Shown one piece after another: positions 57,853 through 64,000 of a stretch of 64,000 nt of DNA; position 1 is the stretch's first letter; the number at the start of each line of letters is the position of its first letter. The stretch is taken from NCBI RefSeq assembly GCF_026339955.1, contig NZ_JAPEPW010000001.1, positions 2,232,001 through 2,296,000 on the forward strand, read 5' to 3'. This DNA comes from Streptomyces sp. NBC_01549. Lineage in GTDB: Bacteria > Actinomycetota > Actinomycetes > Streptomycetales > Streptomycetaceae. Made by a program: the position numbers and the translations under genes. The notes beneath the pieces are model-generated. The model was not told the origin of the DNA, ran no database searches, and saw only the letters and a list, made by a program, of their open reading frames with translations.

Positions 57853-57907
57853 ACAGGTAAGCGTACGATCGGCCGCCACCGGTCAGGCACCAAGAAGCCA
57901 AGGAGCG

Positions 57908-58213
57908 TTACGAGGTCTGGCCCTGCACGCCGCCGCGGGCGGCGTCGTCCACGCCGTCCTCCTGGCTGCGGTTCTGGTCCAGGTTGGTCTTCATGCGGTC
58001 CACGCGCGCGACGACCTGGGCGGAGGCCCGGTCGCGCTCCTTGCGCAGCACGACGAAACTGATGGGCGCGGAGATCACCAGGGCGAGCAGGACGACCCAC
58101 ATGTTGTTGGAGTCACCCAGGCCGCGCGGGGCGATGCCGAGCTGGACGAGGCCCCAGACGACCACGAGGCAGCCGGCGAAGACGCCGAGGCGCATCAGTG
58201 TGTAGCGGCCCAT
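57908..58213 (-). CDS. Small two-helix membrane protein (DUF4229-like)
   Basis: 101 aa from the ATG at 58213. Two hydrophobic helices (about 8-25 and 38-55; LGVFAGCLVVVWGLVQLG and NMWVVLLALVISAPISFVVL) are followed by a basic/acidic tail beginning RKERDRASAQVVARVDRMKTN. It resembles the DUF4229 family, restricted to actinobacteria and of unknown role. A longer frame to 58372 exists but lacks support. Confidence 0.8.
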   Translation of the reverse strand: MGRYTLMRLGVFAGCLVVVWGLVQLGIAPRGLGDSNNMWVVLLALVISAPISFVVLRKERDRASAQVVARVDRMKTNLDQNRSQEDGVDDAARGGVQGQTS

Positions 58214-58307
58214 GTCAATCCACTCTTCCGTTCCGAACCGTTTCGAACGTTCCCAAAGGGCACCGTCCAGTGAAGCACGACCGGGGTGCCTGTCGTACAG
58301 GGGGGCC

Positions 58308-58853
58308 TCAGTCGCAGCGCGGGAGGGGCAGCAACATCGTGATCTCGTCACGGTCGTCGCCGGGCGCGACACGCAGCGCGTCGGGCGCCCGGCCGATCTC
58401 CTTGTAGCCGCAGGAGGCGTAGAAGCGCTCCAGTCCCTCCCCGCCCCGGCAGGTGAGGCGGAGCCCTTCCAGGCCGAGCGCGCGGGCCCGGTCCTCGGCC
58501 TCGCGGAGCAGGTCGGCGCCGTAGCCGCGCCCCTGGAGAGCCGGGTCGACCATGACGGTGTACAGCCAGGCCCAGTGACGCATGAGGGCGTGGTCGTTGA
58601 GAGCGAGGAACGCGGTGGCGGCGAGCCGGCCGTCGGGGGTGAAACCGGCGAGGAGCCGGGTGCGGCCCTCGGCTATCGCGGTGAGGTGGGCCTCGGCGCG
58701 GGGGCGTATGTCGTCGGCGGTCACCGGCGGCACGAAGCCGACCGCACCGCCCGCGTTGGTGACATCCGTCCAGAGGGTGAGCAGTTGACCGGACAGGGTC
58801 TGGGGCGGCTTCGTGTCCCGGGTGAACAGGGTGAAGGTCAGTGGCACAGCCAC
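58308..58853 (-). CDS. GNAT-family N-acetyltransferase
   Basis: 181 aa from a GTG at 58853 (start uncertain; upstream frame open to 58913). The acetyl-CoA-binding motif is MVDPALQGRGYGADLLREAEDRA, followed by GEGLERFYASCGYKEIG. Substrate unknown. Independent of mqnE, which lies immediately upstream on the same strand. Confidence 0.88.
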   Translation of the reverse strand: MAVPLTFTLFTRDTKPPQTLSGQLLTLWTDVTNAGGAVGFVPPVTADDIRPRAEAHLTAIAEGRTRLLAGFTPDGRLAATAFLALNDHALMRHWAWLYTVMVDPALQGRGYGADLLREAEDRARALGLEGLRLTCRGGEGLERFYASCGYKEIGRAPDALRVAPGDDRDEITMLLPLPRCD

Positions 58854-58930
58854 CGAGCGTAGAACACCGAGGTCGGAGCGGACCGGCCGGAGGCTGGGCG
58901 GCCGAAGACGCACGGCCGGTCCGCGGAGCG

Positions 58931-60094
58931 TCAGACGCGCATCGGCTGCGGCGACTCGCGGCGCGCCGGGTCCGGGCCGTCGTACTCGCGGATGATCTCG
59001 TAGCGCGTGTTCCGCTCGACCGGCTGGAAGCCGGCGTCGCGGATCAGGTCGAGGAGATCGTCGCGGGTGAGCTTGTTCGGGGTGCCGTAGTTGTCGGCGT
59101 CGTGCGTGATCTTGTACTCGACGACCGAGCCGTCCATGTCGTCGGCGCCGTGCTGGAGCGCGAGCTGCGCGGTCTGGACGCCGTGCATGACCCAGAAGAC
59201 CTTGACGTGCGGGACGTTGTCGAAGAGGAGCCGGGAGACCGCGAAGGTCTTCAGGGCCTCGGCGCCGGTGGCCATCTGGGTGCGCGCCTGAAGGCGGTTA
59301 CGTACCTTGCCGTCCTTCATGTCCACGAAGTCGTGCTGGTAGCGCAGCGGGATGAAGACCTGGAAACCGCCGGTCTCGTCCTGGAGCTCACGGAGCCTGA
59401 GAACGTGGTCGACCCGGTGACGGGGCTCCTCGATGTGCCCGTACAGCATCGTGCACGGCGTCTTGAGGCCCTTCTCGTGCGCGAGCCGGTGGATGCGCGA
59501 CCAGTCCTCCCAGTGGGTGCGGTGGTCGACGATGTGCTGCCGGACCTCCCAGTCGAAGATCTCGGCGCCGCCACCGGTCAGGGATTCGAGGCCCGCCTCG
59601 ATCAGTTCGTCGAGGATCTCGGACGCCGACAGCCCGGAGATGGTCTCGAAGTGGTGGATCTCCGTCGCCGTGAAGGCCTTCAGGGAGACGTTCGGGAGGG
59701 CCTTCTTCAGCTCGCTCAGCGACCGGGGGTAGTAGCGCCACGGGAGGTTCGGGTGCAGGCCGTTGACGATGTGCAGCTCGGTGAGGTTCTCGTTCTCCAT
59801 CGCCTTGGCGAGGCGGACGGCCTCCTCGATGCGCATCGTGTACGCGTCCTTCTCGCCCGGCTTGCGCTGGAAGGAGCAGTACGCGCAGGACGCGGTGCAC
59901 ACGTTCGTCATGTTGAGGTGGCGGTTGACGTTGAAGTGGACGACATCGCCGTTCTTCCGCGTCCGCACCTCGTGGGCGAGCCCGCCCAGCCAGGCCAGGT
60001 CGTCCGACTCGTACAGCGCGATGCCGTCCTCGCGGGTCAGCCGCTCACCGGCTCGAACCTTCTGCTCCAGCTCGCGCTTGAGCCCGACGTCCAT
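58931..60094 (-). CDS. mqnE: Aminofutalosine synthase (radical SAM)
   Basis: 387 aa. Radical-SAM cysteines C66, C70, C73 (CTASCAYC). NLTELHIVNGLHPNLPWRYYP, GGGAEIFDWEVRQHI and TPCTMLYGHIEEPRHRVDH are MqnE hallmarks. It joins 3-enolpyruvylbenzoate to SAM to give aminofutalosine, the step after MqnA. The head of the unit that continues with the acetyltransferase gene at 58308, judging by strand and spacing; the Lrp gene upstream is separated by a hairpin region. Confidence 0.95.
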   Translation of the reverse strand: MDVGLKRELEQKVRAGERLTREDGIALYESDDLAWLGGLAHEVRTRKNGDVVHFNVNRHLNMTNVCTASCAYCSFQRKPGEKDAYTMRIEEAVRLAKAMENENLTELHIVNGLHPNLPWRYYPRSLSELKKALPNVSLKAFTATEIHHFETISGLSASEILDELIEAGLESLTGGGAEIFDWEVRQHIVDHRTHWEDWSRIHRLAHEKGLKTPCTMLYGHIEEPRHRVDHVLRLRELQDETGGFQVFIPLRYQHDFVDMKDGKVRNRLQARTQMATGAEALKTFAVSRLLFDNVPHVKVFWVMHGVQTAQLALQHGADDMDGSVVEYKITHDADNYGTPNKLTRDDLLDLIRDAGFQPVERNTRYEIIREYDGPDPARRESPQPMRV

Positions 60095-60140
60095 GCCACT
60101 ACCTCTTCCTAAGACAGACTTCGTAAACCGTACTCCCCCA

Positions 60141-60179
60141 CCCTCCGGGCGGGAGGGGCCCCATCAGGCACTTCGTGCC
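60141..60179. terminator. Two small hairpins between mqnE and the Lrp gene
   Basis: CCCTCC/GGAGGG at 60141-60157 and GGCAC-TTC-GTGCC at 60167-60179, just past the stop of the Lrp gene (minus strand). Confidence 0.5.
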
Positions 60180-60635
60180 CTAGCCTTCTTCGGGAAGCTC
60201 CCCGACCCGGTTCTCCCACTTCGTGGAGAGCACGATCGTCGTACGGGTGCGGGAGACGCCCTTCGTCCCCGAGAGCCGTCGGATGGTCTTCTCCAACCCG
60301 TCGACATCACTCGCCCGCACCTTGAGCATGAACGAGTCGTCGCCCGCGATGAACCAGCAGTCCTCGATCTCGCTGAGGTCCCTCAGCCGGTGGGCCACGT
60401 CCTCGTGGTCGGCCGCGTCGGAGAGCGAGATGCCGATCAGGGCGATGACGCCGAGACCGAGCGAGGCGGAGTCGACGGTGGCGCGGTAGCCGGTGATGAC
60501 CCCGGCCGCCTCCAGCCGGTTGATGCGGTCGGTGACGCTGGGTCCCGACAGACCGACGAGGCGCCCCAGTTCCGCGTAGGAGGCCCGACCGTTCTCTCTC
60601 AGGGCCTGGATGAGCTGCCTGTCCACCGCGTCCAT
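60180..60635 (-). CDS. Lrp/AsnC-family transcriptional regulator
   Basis: 151 aa from the ATG at 60635, with GGAAGG about 11 nt upstream; an ATG at 60671 is in frame. N-terminal HTH (DRQLIQALRENGRASYAELGRLVGLSGPSVTDRINRL), then a RAM-type ligand domain (IALIGISLSDAADHEDVAHRL, EDCWFIAGDDSFMLKVRA). It sits between mqnE and ubiX on the same strand and may regulate menaquinone genes, responding to an amino acid (inference). Confidence 0.93.
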   Translation of the reverse strand: MDAVDRQLIQALRENGRASYAELGRLVGLSGPSVTDRINRLEAAGVITGYRATVDSASLGLGVIALIGISLSDAADHEDVAHRLRDLSEIEDCWFIAGDDSFMLKVRASDVDGLEKTIRRLSGTKGVSRTRTTIVLSTKWENRVGELPEEG

Positions 60636-60700
60636 GCGATCGCTAGCCTTCCGCTGAAGTGTGTGAGTCATGAGTGGTGCGATGTTGCTCAGTGGTACTC

Positions 60701-60745
60701 GGGTCGTGAGTGCTCGGGTCGTGAGTGCTCGGGTCGTGAGTGCTC
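60701..60745. repeat. Three tandem 15-bp repeats (GGTCGTGAGTGCTCG)
   Basis: Copies at 60701, 60716 and 60731; the last ends GCTCA. They occupy the gap between the Lrp start and the ubiX stop, and the third overlaps the ubiX stop codon. Confidence 0.9.
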
Positions 60746-61418
60746 AGGTCGCTCGGGAACCGCCGCCGAGTTCGCCCTCCCACCGGCGGTACAGCCCGTG
60801 TTTGACGCCCGCCGCGTCCAGCACCCGCCCCGCGACGAAGTCCACCAGGTCCTGGATGTGGGTGGCCCCCGCGTAGAACGCCGGCGAGGCGGGCAGCACG
60901 GTGGCGCCCGCGTCGTCCAGAGAGACCAGGTGGCGCAGCGTCTGCCCGTTCAGCGGAGTCTCGCGAACGGCGACGACGAGCCTGCGCCCCTCCTTGAGGG
61001 TCACGCTCGCGGCCCGCTGCAGCAGGTCCTTCGACAGCCCCAGGGCGACCCCGGCCACGCAAGCCGTCGAGGCGGGCACGATCAGCATGCCCTTCGCGGG
61101 GTACGAGCCCGAGGAGGGGCCCGCCGCCAGGTCACCGGCGCTCCAGTGCCGTACGTCGTCGATGCGTACGTCAAAGGTGCCGGGCTTGCCGTCCGCGCCA
61201 CGCGCCAGCCATTCCCGCAGGTCGTCCTGCCAGTGGGCGTCCCGGAAGGACAGGCCGGTCTCGTCGAGCAGCGTGAGCCGGGAGGCGCGCGAGACCACCA
61301 GGTCGACGCTCTCCCCCGCCGCCAGGAGCGCCCGCAGCACGGAGGCGGCGTACGGCGTACCGGAGGCGCCCGACACCCCCACGATCCAAGGCCGGCGCTG
61401 CGTCTGTCCTGGCTTCAT
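60744..61418 (-). CDS. ubiX: UbiX-type flavin prenyltransferase
   Basis: 224 aa from the ATG at 61418; the frame is open 24 codons further up without support. VGVSGASGTPYAASVLRAL is the flavodoxin-like FMN loop; SGSYPAKGMLIVPASTACVAGVALG with LKEGRRLVVAVRETPLN follows. It makes prenylated FMN, the cofactor of the UbiD-type decarboxylase encoded at 62459. It lies 31 nt after the mqnP stop, in one unit ubiD-mqnP-ubiX. Confidence 0.94.
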   Translation of the reverse strand: MKPGQTQRRPWIVGVSGASGTPYAASVLRALLAAGESVDLVVSRASRLTLLDETGLSFRDAHWQDDLREWLARGADGKPGTFDVRIDDVRHWSAGDLAAGPSSGSYPAKGMLIVPASTACVAGVALGLSKDLLQRAASVTLKEGRRLVVAVRETPLNGQTLRHLVSLDDAGATVLPASPAFYAGATHIQDLVDFVAGRVLDAAGVKHGLYRRWEGELGGGSRAT

Positions 61419-61449
61419 GATGTCGAGGGTATCCGGCGGCTGTCGGGAT

Positions 61450-62352
61450 TCAGACCGTGAGCCCGCGGACCAGCAGATCGAGCAGGGCACACACGAACAG
61501 GGCGATGCCGATGAATCCGTTGACTTGGAAGAACGCGCGGTTCAGACGGGACAGGTCGTGGGGCTTCACGATGGAGTGCTCGTAGAGGAACGCGCCCGCG
61601 ACGATCAGCAGGCCGAGCCAGAAGAACGCGCCCGCGTCGGTGGCCACGGCGTACCAGGCGAACAGCGCGGTGGTGACGGCGTGGCAGCCGCGCGCACCCC
61701 AGATCGCCGCCGGGATGCCGAAGCGCGCCGGCACCGACATGACCCCGATCTCACGGTCCGTCTCCACGTCCTGGCAGGCGTAGATCAGGTCGAAGCCGCC
61801 GATCCAGACCCCGACCGCGAGCCCCAGGATGACGGCGTCCCACGACCACTCGCCGGAGATCGCCAGCCAGCCGCCGATCGGGCCCATCGCCTGGGCCAGA
61901 CCCAGGATGGCCTGCGGGAAGTTCGTGAACCGTTTGCCGTAGGGGTACACCACCATCGGGATCACGGCGATGGGGGCCAGGGCCAGGCACAGGGGGTTCA
62001 GGAGAGCCGCGGCGCCCAGGAAGAAGACGAGCGCGACCAGCGCGCCCGTCCACGCGTGCTTCACGCTCATCGCGCCGGTGACCAGCTCGCGGTGGGCCGT
62101 GCGCGGGTTGCGGGCGTCGATCTCGCGGTCGATGATCCGGTTCGCGGCCATCGCGAACGTGCGCAGGCCGACCATCGCGATCGTGACGAGCAGCAGCCGG
62201 CCCCAGTGGACGTTCTTGTCCCACTCGAACATCCCGGTCAGCGCGGCGATGTAGGCGAACGGCAGCGCGAAGACGGAGTGCTCGATCATGACGAGCCGGA
62301 GGAAGGCCTTGGTGCGCCCCGGTTGCGGGAGCGCGGCGGATGCGCTGGTCAC
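61450..62352 (-). CDS. mqnP: Menaquinone prenyltransferase (UbiA family)
   Basis: 300 aa from a GTG at 62352; the frame is open much further up, but that part is the translated 15-bp repeat. Nine membrane helices. First Asp-rich motif NRIIDREIDARNPRT and second YACQDVETDREIG are intact. It attaches the polyprenyl chain (from the synthase at 2329, inferred) to the naphthoate ring or its 1,4-dihydroxy-6-naphthoate precursor. Part of the ubiD-mqnP-ubiX set, as in Streptomyces SCO4490-4492. Confidence 0.93.
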   Translation of the reverse strand: MTSASAALPQPGRTKAFLRLVMIEHSVFALPFAYIAALTGMFEWDKNVHWGRLLLVTIAMVGLRTFAMAANRIIDREIDARNPRTAHRELVTGAMSVKHAWTGALVALVFFLGAAALLNPLCLALAPIAVIPMVVYPYGKRFTNFPQAILGLAQAMGPIGGWLAISGEWSWDAVILGLAVGVWIGGFDLIYACQDVETDREIGVMSVPARFGIPAAIWGARGCHAVTTALFAWYAVATDAGAFFWLGLLIVAGAFLYEHSIVKPHDLSRLNRAFFQVNGFIGIALFVCALLDLLVRGLTV

Positions 62353-62362
62353 CGGCCGCCCG

Positions 62363-62452
62363 CCCGTCCGCTGTCGACCCGTCCGGTGTCGACCCGTCCG
62401 GTGTCGACCCGTCCGGTGTCGATCCGTCCGGTGTCGACCCGTCCGCTGTTGA
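62363..62452. repeat. Six tandem 15-bp repeats (CCCGTCCGGTGTCGA)
   Basis: Units at 62363, 62378, 62393, 62408, 62423 and 62438 with one or two changes in the first, fifth and sixth. They fill the gap between the UbiD-type stop (62459) and the mqnP start (62352). Confidence 0.93.
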
Positions 62453-62458
62453 TGGACC

Positions 62459-63916
62459 TCACAGGCCGTACTCCTTCCAACGGCGGTCGACCGTCGCCGC
62501 CGTCTCCGGGTCGGAGAGGACCATTTCCGGCCATCCCCCGTCCCGGGTGTAGCCCTCCTCGGGCCACTTCCTCGTCGCGTCGATGCCCGCCTTGCCGCCC
62601 CAGAACTGCTGGTAGGAGGCGTGGTCGAGGTGATCCACGGGACCTTCGACGACGGTGAGGTCGCGGGCGTAGTCGGTGTTGCCGAGGGCCCGCCACGCGA
62701 CCTCGTGCAGATCGTGGACGTCACAGTCCGAGTCCACGACCACGATGAGCTTCGTGAGGGACATCATGTGTGCCCCCCAGACGGCATGCATCACCTTCTG
62801 GGCGTGCTTGGGGTACTTCTTGTCGATCGCGACGATCGCACAGTTGTGGAAGCCGCCGGCCTCGGGGAGGTGGTAGTCCACGATGTCCGGCACGATGATC
62901 TTCAGCAGGGGGAGGAAGAAGCGCTCGGTCGCGCGCCCCAGGGGGCCGTCCTCCGTCGGGGGCCGCCCCACGACGATCGACTGGAGCAGCGGCCGCTTGC
63001 GCATGGTGACGCAGTCGATGGTCAGCGCCGGGAAGGGCTCCTGCGGCGTGTAGAACCCCGTGTGGTCGCCGAAGGGCCCCTCCGGCAGCATCTCGCCCGG
63101 CTCCAGCCACCCTTCGAGCACGACCTCCGCGTTCGCGGGGACCTGGAGCGGGACGGTCTTGCAGTCCACCATCTCGATCCGCTTGCCCTGGATGAACCCG
63201 GCGAAGAGGTACTCGTCGATGTCACCGGGCAGGGGGGCGGTGGAGGCGTATGTCACGGCGGGCGGGCACCCGAAGGCGATCGCGACCGGCAGCCGCTCTC
63301 CCCTCCTCGCCGCCACCTGGTAGTGGTTGCGGCTGTCCTTGTGGATCTGCCAGTGCATGCCGATGGTGCGCTTGTCGTGGCGCTGGAGGCGGTAGAGCCC
63401 GAGGTTGCGGATGCCGCTCTCCGGGTCCTTGGTGTGGGTGAGCCCGAGGTTGAAGAAGGAGCCGCCGTCCTGGGGCCAGGTGAAGAGCGCGGGGAGCGCG
63501 TCCAGGTCGACGTCCTCGCCGTGCAGCACGACCTCCTGCACGGGTGCGTTGTCGGACTTCACCTTCTTCGGCGGTACGTGGGTCATCGCGCCGAGCTTCC
63601 CGAAGGCCTCGCGTACGCCGACGAAGCCGTGCGGGAGTTCGGGCCTGAGCAGGCCACCGATCTTCTCGCTGATCTCGCCGTACGACTTCAGCCCGAGGGC
63701 CTTCAGCAGCCGTCGGTCGGTCCCGAACACGTTCATGGCGAGGGGCATGGCGGAGCCGCGCACGTTCTCGAAGAGCAGCGCCGGTCCGCCCGCCTTCTGC
63801 ACCCGGTCGACGATCTCCCCGACCTCCAGATACGGGTCCACCTCGGCCTTGATGCGCTTGAGGTCGCCCTCGCGCTCGAGTGCCCTCAGCAGGGATCGAA
63901 GATCGTCGTAAGCCAT
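62459..63916 (-). CDS. UbiD-type menaquinone biosynthesis decarboxylase
   Basis: 485 aa from the ATG at 63916; the open frame continues to the window edge but that ATG begins AYDDLRSLLRAL as in its relatives. PLPGDIDEYLFAGFIQG, EGPFGDHTGFYTPQEPFPAL (prFMN/metal site), FFLPLLKIIVPDIVDYHLPEAGGFHNCAIV and NTDYARDLTVVEGPVDHLDHA mark the UbiD family; the Streptomyces SCO4490 type acts in the futalosine pathway. It would decarboxylate the carboxylated naphthoquinol precursor using the prenyl-FMN from UbiX. Confidence 0.94.
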   Translation of the reverse strand: MAYDDLRSLLRALEREGDLKRIKAEVDPYLEVGEIVDRVQKAGGPALLFENVRGSAMPLAMNVFGTDRRLLKALGLKSYGEISEKIGGLLRPELPHGFVGVREAFGKLGAMTHVPPKKVKSDNAPVQEVVLHGEDVDLDALPALFTWPQDGGSFFNLGLTHTKDPESGIRNLGLYRLQRHDKRTIGMHWQIHKDSRNHYQVAARRGERLPVAIAFGCPPAVTYASTAPLPGDIDEYLFAGFIQGKRIEMVDCKTVPLQVPANAEVVLEGWLEPGEMLPEGPFGDHTGFYTPQEPFPALTIDCVTMRKRPLLQSIVVGRPPTEDGPLGRATERFFLPLLKIIVPDIVDYHLPEAGGFHNCAIVAIDKKYPKHAQKVMHAVWGAHMMSLTKLIVVVDSDCDVHDLHEVAWRALGNTDYARDLTVVEGPVDHLDHASYQQFWGGKAGIDATRKWPEEGYTRDGGWPEMVLSDPETAATVDRRWKEYGL

Positions 63917-64000
63917 GCGTCCAAGTATCGCTGAGGGGTGCTTGGCGCCTACGTGCGCCCCACCGCCGTGGGCCGAACCGCCTGGTCTCGCCCCCGCCAC

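Noticed and set aside
62363..62452. Possible CRISPR array
   Set aside because: 15-bp units are directly adjacent with no spacers; a simple tandem repeat. The same applies to 60701-60745 and 41108-41254.

Overview
The window is a 64 kb piece of a high-GC actinobacterial chromosome, almost certainly Streptomyces. The evidence is the strong third-position GC bias, many GTG starts, a complete 14-gene nuo operon, a futalosine-type menaquinone pathway scattered nearby, a DUF397/XRE/ATPase regulatory module, a c-di-AMP riboswitch ahead of a secreted LysM/transglycosylase-like protein, and an NlpC/P60 protein divergent from nuoA. Most of it reads as conserved core chromosome interrupted by a few decaying accessory stretches.

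Layout. 1-3.3 kb (minus strand): a LolA/DUF2092-like membrane-anchored protein, a CHRD/DUF3455 secreted protein and a polyprenyl diphosphate synthase. 3.6-4.9 kb: the debris of a CocE/NonD-type hydrolase gene. 5.4-10.1 kb: a c-di-AMP riboswitch with its LysM/SLT gene, a HAD phosphatase that overlaps it tail to tail, and a flavoprotein/ATP-grasp pair of unknown pathway. 10.4-16.8 kb: fumarylacetoacetase, then a GntR regulator followed by a ferredoxin / SsuABC-like transporter / flavoprotein / HEAT-repeat operon that carries several independent lesions. 16.9-35.0 kb: recQ and the complete nuoA-N operon (minus strand). 35.0-35.8 kb: a long nuoA/NlpC intergenic region with several inverted repeats. 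35.8-39.8 kb: NlpC/P60 protein, a MenJ-like geranylgeranyl reductase, a GNAT acetyltransferase, a PASTA protein and menG. 39.8-45.5 kb: an envelope polysaccharide cluster (acyltransferase, polysaccharide deacetylase-glycosyltransferase fusion, small membrane protein) divergent from a GH18-like lipoprotein. 45.9-51.2 kb: an amidohydrolase-derived small protein, mqnC, prepilin peptidase, Ser/Thr kinase, mqnA. 51.5-57.9 kb: cold-shock protein, fatty acyl-CoA ligase, a disrupted ATPase/XRE/DUF397 module with a TnpB element in it, a MaoC-type protein and a TetR regulator. 57.9-63.9 kb: small membrane protein, GNAT, mqnE, Lrp/AsnC regulator, ubiX, mqnP and a UbiD-type menaquinone decarboxylase.

How the genes fit together. 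The dominant theme is respiration on menaquinone. MqnA, MqnC, MqnE, MqnP, UbiX-type and UbiD-type enzymes, the polyprenyl synthase (side chain), MenG (methylation) and a MenJ-like reductase make and tailor the quinone that the nuo-encoded NADH dehydrogenase reduces. MqnB and MqnD are not seen in the window. The clearest unusual material is the damaged GntR-linked redox/transport operon (12.7-16.8 kb), the CocE remnant, the TnpB-bearing island between the acyl-CoA ligase and MaoC genes, which is bracketed by near-identical TTACCC-N-GGGTAA promoter-operator motifs, and a set of clean palindromes that look like operators. Domain calls rest on reading motifs by eye. No database searches were run.
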